The notes under the pieces are model-generated. The model saw nothing but the letters and a program-made list of their open reading frames with translations. It made no database searches and had not been told where the DNA came from. Both the position numbers and the translations under genes were made by a program. From contig JAWLDA010000027.1 of assembly GCA_041686855.1 (NCBI GenBank), forward strand, positions 1 to 15,385: DNA of 15,385 bases, given 5' to 3'. This document shows, piece by piece, positions 1 through 6,489 of this stretch. The stretch's first letter is position 1. Each line of letters begins with the position of its first letter. Source of the DNA: JAWLDA01 sp041686855 (GTDB taxonomy: Bacteria; Bacillota; Limnochordia; DTU080; RSA5).

Positions 1-93
1 GGTTCGTACTCTCGAAAGCGCTTCATACAACACGTCTTCGCTATTCAGTTGATATTTTCATGCATAATTAAGACGGTTTACTCACACAGGCTC
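1..93 (-). mobile_element. End of an IS256-type insertion sequence with the transposase N-terminus (partial)
   Basis: Read on the minus strand, cas3 coding sequence stops making sense at about position 93. There a new sequence begins with GAGCCTGTGTGAGTAAACC (93 down to 75), which has the look of a terminal inverted repeat of an IS256/mutator-type element. Further on, an ATG (61-59) is followed by a reading frame KYQLNSEDVLYEALSRVRT that reaches the window edge. This resembles the start of IS256-family transposases. The ATG and that frame are out of register by one base in a run of four A's, so the transposase is either frameshifted or uses another start. Family assignment is from memory of the family's ends and N-termini. 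The far end, the target duplication and the DDE residues lie outside the window. Confidence 0.45.
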
Positions 94-970
94 CTAGCGC
101 GTCTCGGAATACAGCGGCATTCTGTTCAATAATGCTTGTAAATGGGATTACGTAGACGACCCGTTCAAAGCCGTGTGTCAAGGCATGGCGCAAAGCGAAA
201 GACATAGATGATAAGGTTTTTCCGCCACCGGTAGGAACGGTGAGCGAGAAAAATCCGCGAGGCAGCGTCGATGATTCACGACAACGGTCTAGGATTTGAG
301 ACCGAAGTCGATTAATCGGGGTTTCGTCGGCTTCGTCGTAACGATTACGGAAAAACACTGCCAGTCGGCTTTGTAGTGTGGCGAGGTCGACATATTGCCC
401 TCGTCTTTGCGACTGTTGAGGGTTTATGGCATACTCTGTGTCGAGGAAGTCCGCGTCGACCAAACACGCAAAGAGCATACGGATAAAAAATTGAACAGTA
501 AATCCAGGACTCTTCGGATTCGGTTGAAACGGGAAATACGACAGTGATGAGAGAGAAGGTAGCCCTTCAAGCTCTTTTAGATATGATTGATAGTCCGGAA
601 CGGCCTTGTTCAAGCGCGACTTGAGTGATGCATCATCGACCGACGAGCCGTAATCAGGCAGCCCTGAGTGATGACCCGCAATGACGTACGCGAGAATGAA
701 GCCGATGGCAGAATTCTTGTAGAGTCGAACAGCCTCTTGAGCCCCCGCAGTCGAATGATCAACACGAACAGGTTCACCCCGTAATCGCCGTTGGAAGTCC
801 TGGGAGTACTTGCCGATATCGTGTAGGAGTCCGGCGACTCGGCCGAATTCGTCAGCGTGGAAAGAAAGGGCGAACTCCGCTGCCCGCGTCGCAGTGTCTT
901 GGAGGTGGTCCTTTAAAGGGTGCCACTCGTCTTCGCCCACTCCGTCAATCGTATGTGCATAGTACCTCAT
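68..970 (-). CDS. cas3: CRISPR-associated nuclease/helicase Cas3, type I-C, truncated after helicase motif Ia
   Basis: Cas3 is recruited by a target-bound Cascade complex, then unwinds and degrades the DNA. The N-terminal HD nuclease domain is complete: H22, the HD pair H50-D51 in GLLHDIGK, H72, H100-H101 in AGHHSG, and D172/D174. The helicase begins with Walker A VPTGGGKT (245-252) and motif Ia PFTSIIEQN (276-284). Family members are usually above 700 aa; this frame ends at residue 300. The last genuine residues are FRDALG, and the tail ACVSKPS is encoded by the presumed insertion-sequence end. The product could at most be an HD nuclease without a motor. The start is supported by an SD (AGGGGG) 9 nt upstream, which sits in a hairpin loop. 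The I-C assignment rests on overall similarity and on the neighbouring repeat type. The rest of the cas operon would lie left of the window beyond the element. Confidence 0.9.
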   Translation of the reverse strand: MRYYAHTIDGVGEDEWHPLKDHLQDTATRAAEFALSFHADEFGRVAGLLHDIGKYSQDFQRRLRGEPVRVDHSTAGAQEAVRLYKNSAIGFILAYVIAGHHSGLPDYGSSVDDASLKSRLNKAVPDYQSYLKELEGLPSLSSLSYFPFQPNPKSPGFTVQFFIRMLFACLVDADFLDTEYAINPQQSQRRGQYVDLATLQSRLAVFFRNRYDEADETPINRLRSQILDRCRESSTLPRGFFSLTVPTGGGKTLSSMSFALRHALTHGFERVVYVIPFTSIIEQNAAVFRDALGACVSKPS

Positions 971-971
971 A

Positions 972-993
972 GCAAATGACCCCCTTCATTTGC
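972..993 (-). promoter_or_regulatory. Hairpin presenting the cas3 ribosome binding site in its loop
   Basis: On the minus strand an 8-bp perfect inverted repeat, GCAAATGA and TCATTTGC, encloses the six-base loop AGGGGG. The loop is the only SD-like sequence for cas3, and the ATG (970-968) begins one base after the stem. The geometry is seen directly. A role in translational control is inference; the AT-containing stem would be of moderate stability. Confidence 0.5.
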
Positions 994-1013
994 CATAGGC
1001 AGAGGAATGCAAC

Positions 1014-1118
1014 ATGGATTCAGTTGTTGCGGTGATTCCCCCGGCAATTCCGCTTATTCTTGTGGCCTGTTGTGGGAAGTTCGTCGATTTCGCGCAATTT
1101 CCTTTGATAAATGCGTAG
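1014..1118 (+). CDS. Possible 34-aa hydrophobic small protein, divergent from cas3
   Basis: An ATG at 1014 follows GAGGAA (1002-1007) at a spacing of 6 nt and opens a 34-codon frame ending in TAG at 1116-1118. The protein begins MDSVVAVIPPAIPLILVACC and ends FAQFPLINA, so residues 4-20 could form one short, proline-broken membrane segment. I recognise no family. It starts 43 bp from the cas3 start codon on the opposite strand. The case rests only on the SD and hydrophobicity; a chance frame in a non-coding stretch is the main alternative. Confidence 0.22.
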   Translation: MDSVVAVIPPAIPLILVACCGKFVDFAQFPLINA

Positions 1119-1371
1119 GTACACATGGAACGTTTCGAGCATTCAAGGTTTTTCACAAGTTGAAGCACACGATTCTGCCCGAAGTACGCAGAAGGCTTTA
1201 TGTGAACCCTACCGCTCTTCGATAGCTGCGCGTATCCCATGCCGCGCAAGTCCTAATGAAGGCGCACACCTAACATTGATCGCATCGAGAGTGACAAGAT
1301 ACAGAGAGCCCGTGACCTCATAGAAATTCTGAGGGTGCGATGCCGATGCTAGTCACTGCTGCGAACCCTAA
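1119..1371. other. Intergenic stretch between cas3 and the CRISPR leader, no supported gene
   Basis: Short frames exist on both strands, but none has an SD, recognisable motifs or protein-like composition. The promoters of cas3 (minus) and of the array (plus) should lie here or in the adjoining leader; I could not pick a convincing -35/-10 pair for either. Confidence 0.5.
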
Positions 1372-1526
1372 GCGTTCCCTCAATTCCTGAGGGATTCGCA
1401 AATCCGCTCCACAACTCAATTTGGACGATTTTTGTGCTGTTCTCGGATAAGCAAAAGATCCGTATTTCAAAGGTTCGCAAATCCGTTGTAAGAAACCCAG
1501 TCTTAATGCGGTAGATCCGCATCGCT
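1372..1526 (+). promoter_or_regulatory. CRISPR leader region
   Basis: This is the sequence immediately 5' of the first repeat, on the side opposite the degenerate repeat, so by position it is the leader where new spacers are added and from which the array is transcribed. It holds a perfect inverted repeat TCCCTCA-ATTCC-TGAGGGA (1376-1394). It also holds a 12-base direct repeat, TTCGCAAATCCG, at 1395-1406 and 1474-1485, 79 bp apart. A partial relative, GCAAAAGATCCG, lies between them at 1451-1462. The leader boundary on the left is arbitrary. No clear promoter was found. Confidence 0.6.
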
Positions 1527-1822
1527 GTCGCGCCCCACGCGGGCGCGTGGATTGAAACTGCAAGAGGGCTTTGGCGAGGAGTTTGCGTTCAAGGGTCGCG
1601 CCCCACGCGGGCGCGTGGATTGAAACTGGGACTGGCTGTGGGCGATTCGCCGGGGCGTGGTCGCGCCCCACGCGGGCGCGTGGATTGAAACACCTATTTC
1701 CTGCTACTGGTCCTGGCCAATTCCAGTCGCGCCCCACGCGGGCGCGTGGATTGAAACGGGACTCTTGAGGGATCGACCGATTGGGGTCTTGTCGCGCCCC
1801 ACGCTGGCCCGTGGATGGGAAC
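1527..1822 (+). CRISPR. Type I-C CRISPR array: five 32-bp repeats, four spacers
   Basis: Repeats lie at 1527-1558, 1595-1626, 1660-1691, 1726-1757 and 1791-1822. Spacers are 36, 33, 34 and 33 bp (1559-1594, 1627-1659, 1692-1725, 1758-1790). The first four repeats are identical. They begin GTCGCGCCCC and end GTGGATTGAAAC, the pattern of type I-C repeats. Repeat bases 3-9 (CGCGCCC) pair with 15-21 (GGGCGCG), leaving an 11-base 3' part (22-32) that matches the 5' handle left by Cas5 processing in type I-C. The fifth repeat has four changes (bases 15, 19, 27, 29) that break two stem pairs and alter the handle, marking the leader-distal end. Transcription is therefore rightward, away from cas3. 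No spacer matches elsewhere in this window by eye. Confidence 0.97.
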
Positions 1823-1842
1823 CGCGGTCGCTGACTGACCAG

Positions 1843-1871
1843 TTGACTCTCAAAGCTCGCATCCACATAAT
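1843..1871 (+). promoter_or_regulatory. Promoter-like sequence just downstream of the array
   Basis: TTGACT (1843-1848) and CATAAT (1866-1871) are separated by 17 bp; each hexamer differs from the sigma-A consensus by one base. It points rightward into about 530 bp without a convincing gene, ending at the 506-aa protein gene. It could drive that gene with a long leader, or an RNA of its own. Confidence 0.4.
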
Positions 1872-2400
1872 GAACGGCGACAGTTACCGTTTCCGTGAGT
1901 CTATCGACGATTCCGATGACGGTGTATAGTCTGTAACACGACGCTTTGCAAATCAATTAACGGGTGGTGCACTTTGGGTTGACGACAGAGTTGCCTGAGT
2001 TCGGTTGTCTGCGCGTTAAGATGGGAATACACAAGAACGGAATCTAAAACATTGGGGCTTTCGCCGTCGACACAACCGGTGCGTTTTCCCGATTATCATT
2101 CGTGTTGAAAAGATAGGCAAATGCTGGATTCCCAAATGATGAAGGGCGCGTTAAAATCCGACTTCGACTTTGGAATCAGTGTTTGCCTCACTAAAGTATC
2201 AGATAATCCAGCCAAGCCGGCTGTTGCTTTGATTTTGACCCCTGTTGGAATTGGCCGCTCATGTTTCCGACGTCAACAATCGGGATCAACAAATCAAAGT
2301 GTACGGGTGATCGGGCACTGAATCGGCACAAGGACTGGCCACGACACTTCCGAACTAAGTGTCGAATCCTCATCTCACTTAAGAAAACGACGGTGAAAAC
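1872..2400. other. Non-coding stretch before the unassigned gene, with one inverted repeat
   Basis: No frame here has a usable SD or protein-like content. A perfect 8-bp inverted repeat, CGACACTT (2342-2349) and AAGTGTCG (2357-2364) with a 7-nt loop, lies 37 bp ahead of the next gene and could be an operator or RNA hairpin. I see nothing else that I can name. Confidence 0.45.
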
Positions 2401-3921
2401 GTGGCGCGACGAACACTTAAACAAGCTGTAATGGAGCTTGCGATCGGACTCGACCGCAAGTTTACCCTCAAAGAACTAGTGAAACGTGCAACCGACGACG
2501 TCGGGCTACGGGTGACCCGAAACACACCGCGTACCGTGGCCGATGCGTTGGCCCGCGTCCCCACTGTGGTGCCTCTTGGGAACGGGGCGTACGCCCCTGC
2601 CCGGATCGCCTTTGATGGAAAGGCCTTCCGGGTCCACTTGGACGAACGCAGTCTTGAGACAAAGGCGATTTCAGTGTCGCGCCTTGCGCCATTCTACAGC
2701 GTATTGGGGCAGCCCGCCATCGTGTCTAACGCGGGAGCGTTGCGTCCTGTCACGCCTGTTGATGTCGACAGGAGCGACGGACTGCTCGATCTCGTGGCCG
2801 ACCAAGTGCGCCGGCACTTTGCTGTAACGTTTCCGGATCTAGCCGAATTCGTCACTGAAGAACTCCTTCTCAAGAGTGTCAAGAGCGTCCAACGAGATCG
2901 GGTTCAACGTGGTCTAAGCGGTCTCATCGACCTCTCGGCGCTTTTTATTGTAACTGTCAACCCCGGTTGGGAAACGGTCGACGTGGTCTTTCGTTGGCAT
3001 CGGAGGCGGGAAGCATTGGTGGCTAGCCTTGAAGGGCCGGGCGAACGCGACGAGCTCGAGATCCAGCGAGAAGACAAGGCGCTCGGCGATTTCCTCTCTA
3101 AGAAACTTCCCCGCCAAAACTCACTTTTAATCCACGAACTCCTCCTTCAGGCGTACGCTCAATCCGACGAAGTCGGGATGATCCCAGGCTCTCCGGCCGC
3201 CGAAGTCGTCGCGGCGGATGCGCGCATACGCACTGTAAATGAGGGGACCCATCGACGTGTTGAAGGGGATCTTGCGATCGCCCGCGCCGAGTTTCGTACG
3301 CTTGAGGAGCGGAACGATCCCGCCTGGCAGGAGTACAGCGAGTGGATAGACGGATACCGTGACCACGTAGAGTCGAGGATCAAAACGCACCGGGTCAAGT
3401 GTGACGAGGCGTGGCGGCGTGTCTGCGACCGCCTTGGACTCAGTCGTAGCGATTTCGCCGGACCGGGACTCTCGCCCAAAGAAGTGGAGGCAGTACGTCG
3501 CTACTTTCCGACCAGTGAGGGCTTGATCGGGGAGTGGAAACACGCGCTCGCCGACCGAGGACTCAGTGAAAAGGTGACGCAGCGCAAGGTCGGCCACCTC
3601 AAGACACTGGCACACTATCTGGAACACAACGAGGAGGGCGAGGGCCATCTTCTCCTGGTAGATGAGGGCGTACTCAACGCCTTTTTCTTCTGGGACTATA
3701 TCAGGCGCTGGGGTGGATCCCCCTCCGGCGCCCGTACATTTCCTTTGGATGTTCGGGACTTCTACCGTTTTCAGGAGGAGAAGGGGCGTATCAAGGATAG
3801 CCGTTTCGCCCAGCTCTTCCACGGTCTACGGGAGTGCATCGCGGAGCGTGCCGAACTCTATGACATGCTCGATCCTGATCACCCGAAGTGGGAGGAGCTT
3901 TACGAAGAGCTCTTCCTTTGA
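2401..3921 (+). CDS. Unassigned 506-aa protein: winged-helix-like N-terminus, recombinase core-binding-like C-terminal region
   Basis: I do not recognise this as a named family. Residues 5-70 (TLKQAV, FTLKELVKRA, NTPRTVADAL, then GNGAYAPARI) have the helix-helix-helix-hairpin rhythm of a winged helix, broadly like HARE-type HTH domains. The middle (about 120-340) is mixed helix and sheet, then a charged helical stretch with coiled-coil character (290-345). Residues 365-465, including WKHALADRGLSEKVTQRKVG and HLKTLAHYLEH, resemble the SAM-like core-binding domain at the N-terminus of tyrosine recombinases. The Arg-His-Arg-Tyr catalytic domain that should follow is absent; the protein ends about 40 residues later. 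The GTG start has only a weak SD (GGTGA, 2392-2396). It stands alone between the CRISPR locus and the sugar cluster. Domain readings are inference from pattern. Confidence 0.8.
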   Translation: MARRTLKQAVMELAIGLDRKFTLKELVKRATDDVGLRVTRNTPRTVADALARVPTVVPLGNGAYAPARIAFDGKAFRVHLDERSLETKAISVSRLAPFYSVLGQPAIVSNAGALRPVTPVDVDRSDGLLDLVADQVRRHFAVTFPDLAEFVTEELLLKSVKSVQRDRVQRGLSGLIDLSALFIVTVNPGWETVDVVFRWHRRREALVASLEGPGERDELEIQREDKALGDFLSKKLPRQNSLLIHELLLQAYAQSDEVGMIPGSPAAEVVAADARIRTVNEGTHRRVEGDLAIARAEFRTLEERNDPAWQEYSEWIDGYRDHVESRIKTHRVKCDEAWRRVCDRLGLSRSDFAGPGLSPKEVEAVRRYFPTSEGLIGEWKHALADRGLSEKVTQRKVGHLKTLAHYLEHNEEGEGHLLLVDEGVLNAFFFWDYIRRWGGSPSGARTFPLDVRDFYRFQEEKGRIKDSRFAQLFHGLRECIAERAELYDMLDPDHPKWEELYEELFL

Positions 3922-4016
3922 CGGTTGCAACAGTCGGCTTTCCAGGACCGCTCCAAGCCTCGGCGAACGTTGCATTCTGGCGTGACAAAGGCCTGTGCAG
4001 AGAGGAAGATGCATCG

Positions 4017-5297
4017 ATGGACAGACCGTCAAACGACTCGGCCCGGCCTACCACCGTTGTCGAACCGACTCGCGAGCTCCAGGTGACAGGCGCATACGAT
4101 GTCGTCGTCGTAGGAGGCGGCATGGCCGGTGTGGGGGCTGCGATCGCTGCTGCTCGGAACGGTGCCTCGGTCTGCCTGATCGAGCGGACCTGTTCACTGG
4201 GAGGGCTCGCCACGGCCGGAAATGTGATCGTCTGGCTCGTCCTCTGCGACGGGAACGGCAGACAAGTGACCGCCGGTTTGGCCGAGGAGTTGCTCAAGTT
4301 GTCGGTTGCGGATCTCAAGCGGGATATTCCGAGTGCGGGTTTCATGGGTATTCCGCCTCGCTGGCGATCAGGCGGGAATCCGGAGGCGGAGAGAAATGCT
4401 CGTTACCTGACGATGTTCAATCCCTCGTCGTATCTGCTGGCGCTCGAGGAAGCCGTTGTGAGCGCAGGTGTCGAGGTGATGTATGACACGCGGCTTTGTA
4501 ATGTATTGTTGGATGGACCGCGCGTCAGTCACCTCGTTGTGGAGAATAAGAGTGGCCGCAGCGCGATGGGCTGTCGTACTGTGGTCGATGCCAGCGGGGA
4601 TGCTGATGTCTGCTATCTAGCAGGCGAAGAGACAGAGTCACTCACATCAAACGTCCTGGCGGGATGGTTTTACTATCTGGCGGATGACGGGCTGAATGTG
4701 GTGAAAATGACGAACAAATTCAGTCCCTACGCGGTGAGAGAAGGAGCACAGGGCCCTTTCTTCCGCGGTGACGACGCGAAGGAGGTTACCGCTCAAGTTC
4801 TCGGTTCTCGAGAGATGATGCGCAGACGCCTGGCCGAGATCAGGGAGCGTCATCCCGAGCAGGATCCACAACTCCTCGCCCCGCCGAGTATTCCTTGCTT
4901 CCGTATGACGCGACGCTTGGTCGGCGGTTTCTCGCTCGGGGAACGGCATAAACATCAGTGGTTTGAGGATGCGATCGGCATTACAGGGGACTGGAGGCGC
5001 AGGGGGCCTGTCTACGCGATTCCGTGGCGGGCGCTCCACGGCGTGCGCACACGCAATCTGACGGCCGTCGGGCGCTGCATGTCGTCGGATACGACGGTCT
5101 GGGATGTCACCCGCGGGATCTCCGCGTGTGTGCTGACGGGTGAGGCTGCCGGCACGGCATCCGCGATGGCGGTAGCGGCGTGTGACGCCGATCTGTCACG
5201 TTTGCCCATCGGCGACCTGCAGAGGCGACTTGTGGAACAAGGCGCGCTCCTCGATCCCGAGCTGGTGCAGCCGGGCGAGAAAAGCGCGGCACAATAG
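4017..5297 (+). CDS. FAD-dependent oxidoreductase (FAD_oxidored family)
   Basis: It is predicted to be a soluble flavoprotein oxidising a small polar substrate, probably a sugar or related hydroxyl compound given the neighbours. The Rossmann motif is GGGMAG (33-38) within DVVVVGGG...AAIAAARNG, with the ribose-binding acidic residue E56 in LIER. A second FAD contact is VVDASGDADV (189-198). The C-terminal signature NLTAVGRCMSSD followed by GEAAGTASAMA is usual for this family. The ATG at 4017 has AGAGGAAG (4001-4008) 8 nt upstream. The frame stays open back to 3888, but that would overlap the previous gene and has no ribosome site. Product length is 426 aa. The next gene starts 28 bp after the stop, suggesting an operon. 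Family confidence is high; the substrate is unknown. Confidence 0.88.
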   Translation: MDRPSNDSARPTTVVEPTRELQVTGAYDVVVVGGGMAGVGAAIAAARNGASVCLIERTCSLGGLATAGNVIVWLVLCDGNGRQVTAGLAEELLKLSVADLKRDIPSAGFMGIPPRWRSGGNPEAERNARYLTMFNPSSYLLALEEAVVSAGVEVMYDTRLCNVLLDGPRVSHLVVENKSGRSAMGCRTVVDASGDADVCYLAGEETESLTSNVLAGWFYYLADDGLNVVKMTNKFSPYAVREGAQGPFFRGDDAKEVTAQVLGSREMMRRRLAEIRERHPEQDPQLLAPPSIPCFRMTRRLVGGFSLGERHKHQWFEDAIGITGDWRRRGPVYAIPWRALHGVRTRNLTAVGRCMSSDTTVWDVTRGISACVLTGEAAGTASAMAVAACDADLSRLPIGDLQRRLVEQGALLDPELVQPGEKSAAQ

Positions 5298-5325
5298 ATA
5301 GCGATGGCCCGAAAAGGAGATGCTC

Positions 5326-6423
5326 ATGACTGCGCCTCAATCAGACTTCCGCGTCGTCCCTCAGGACATTCCAAACCGGGGGATTCTGTTCGTCGATCAT
5401 CAAAAGAACGGCCGTTCCGGACATGGGGGGAACTGTCTGACCGAGTGTTCGAACGGTGACATTCTCGCATTCTATAGCAACGTTTCGGGCGACGTGAGTA
5501 AGGGCCACGGCGTCGCCGGCTGGTCGGAGTACCGACGTTCCACCGATGGAGGAAAGACCTGGAGCGAGCCGGTTGTGCTCGACTACTCGAAGCGGGCGTG
5601 GGAAGGCGACGAGGTCTATTCGGCGCTGGTATTCGCTGTAACCACTGCGCCGGACGGGACCGTCATCGCTTTCGTAACTCGGTTTGGTGAGGATCTTTGG
5701 GTGAAGCAGGATACTCCGGTCTGCCTGCTCAGCCATGATCACGGCCGTACTTGGAGTGAGCCGCGCCTGCTTGATCCCAACGCTACGGTCGAGGATGTCT
5801 CGCTCACCTTTGACGCGGTCTTCGTTCACAACGAAAAAGTGTTCATCGCTTACATGGGAGGCTCGGCCAACTACTGTCCCGGCCCTTACTCCCTCTACGT
5901 GTCCGAAGATAACGGCGGAAGCTTCGAGCGCCGCAGCGAGCTGCCGTTCGACCACGAAAACTACTATGTCACCGCTGGTGCGCTCGATAATGGCGACATC
6001 ATCGTCTACTCGTATCCTTACCGCAAAGAGGGCGATATCAACGAGTACGACATTCCGTATGTAACGAGTGCCGACGAAGGTCGCACCTGGTCAGAGGTGA
6101 GGACCACGCATTTCGCCAAAGCGATCCGGAATATGCAGTTATCGCTGAAGATCGGAGACCGCTACTTCCTGCAGGGACGTAGCGGCAGCAAGAGTCGTGA
6201 TCCTAAGCATCTGGTACTCTACACATCACCGGACGGCATCAACTGGGATGACGGGATCTTCCTCTATCGCAAAGAGATCGGCGGCGGTGACTGCTATTCG
6301 GCCAACGAGGTGATCGGTACGTATGACACCGCTGCCCCAAAACGCCTACTGATCCAGGCGAGCATCGCATACGAAGAGGGCAGTAGCAAGGTGAACGAAC
6401 ACCATTGGTGGATCGAGGTTTGA
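5326..6423 (+). CDS. Sialidase-like BNR/Asp-box beta-propeller protein
   Basis: The protein is a 365-aa six-bladed propeller of the sialidase superfamily, whose members cleave terminal sialic acids or act on related glycans. Asp-boxes of the form S-x-D-x-G-x-T-W are at 72-79 (STDGGKTW), 136-143 (SHDHGRTW), 193-200 (SEDNGGSF) and 248-255 (SADEGRTW), with a degenerate one at 301-307 (SPDGINW). There is no signal peptide, so it should be cytoplasmic, which is unusual for a true exo-sialidase. I cannot place the arginine triad and nucleophilic tyrosine with certainty, so the activity is open. ATG 5326 is preferred over ATG 5320 because AAGGAG (5314-5319) abuts the earlier one and is 6 nt from the later one. 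It is probably co-transcribed with the oxidoreductase upstream. Confidence 0.85.
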   Translation: MTAPQSDFRVVPQDIPNRGILFVDHQKNGRSGHGGNCLTECSNGDILAFYSNVSGDVSKGHGVAGWSEYRRSTDGGKTWSEPVVLDYSKRAWEGDEVYSALVFAVTTAPDGTVIAFVTRFGEDLWVKQDTPVCLLSHDHGRTWSEPRLLDPNATVEDVSLTFDAVFVHNEKVFIAYMGGSANYCPGPYSLYVSEDNGGSFERRSELPFDHENYYVTAGALDNGDIIVYSYPYRKEGDINEYDIPYVTSADEGRTWSEVRTTHFAKAIRNMQLSLKIGDRYFLQGRSGSKSRDPKHLVLYTSPDGINWDDGIFLYRKEIGGGDCYSANEVIGTYDTAAPKRLLIQASIAYEEGSSKVNEHHWWIEV

Positions 6424-6451
6424 AGTAGAACGTGCACGGAGAGGATGTGAT

Positions 6452-6487
6452 ATGCTGAGAGAGTCTGTGTTATTTCCGTTGAAATAG
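6452..6487 (+). CDS. Possible 11-aa leader peptide ahead of the desaturase
   Basis: ATG 6452 lies 7 nt after a strong SD, GGAGAGG (6438-6444), and reads MLRESVLFPLK before TAG (6485-6487). The desaturase GTG (6490) starts two bases after this stop and lacks a properly spaced SD of its own. This arrangement suits termination-reinitiation coupling. The alternative is that this is the true N-terminus of the desaturase, separated by a frameshift. Confidence 0.35.
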   Translation: MLRESVLFPLK

Positions 6488-6489
6488 GA

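Noticed and set aside
1421..1450. TTGGAC at 1421 as a leader promoter
   Set aside because: No acceptable -10 hexamer at 16-18 bp; nearest candidates are CGGATA or GGATAA.
1559..1790. Self-targeting spacers
   Set aside because: Comparison by eye with the rest of the window found no match; a genome-wide search was not possible.
1571..1929. Plus-strand frames through the array with repeated VAPHAGAWIET
   Set aside because: This is the CRISPR repeat read as protein, a classic artefact of type I-C arrays.
1318..1956. Minus-strand open frame of 212 codons across the CRISPR array
   Set aside because: The recurring peptide pieces (such as FNPRARVGRD) are translations of the CRISPR repeats; there is no SD or family resemblance.
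2121..2321. 66-codon plus-strand frame before the unassigned gene
   Set aside because: No SD, no motif, composition unlike the true genes.
3127..3822. 231-codon minus-strand frame opposite the unassigned gene
   Set aside because: It is antisense to a longer frame with better composition and has no convincing start or domain.
3888..4016. N-terminal extension of the FAD oxidoreductase
   Set aside because: It overlaps the previous gene, lacks an SD and places 43 non-conserved residues before the flavin motif; ATG 4017 has a clear SD.
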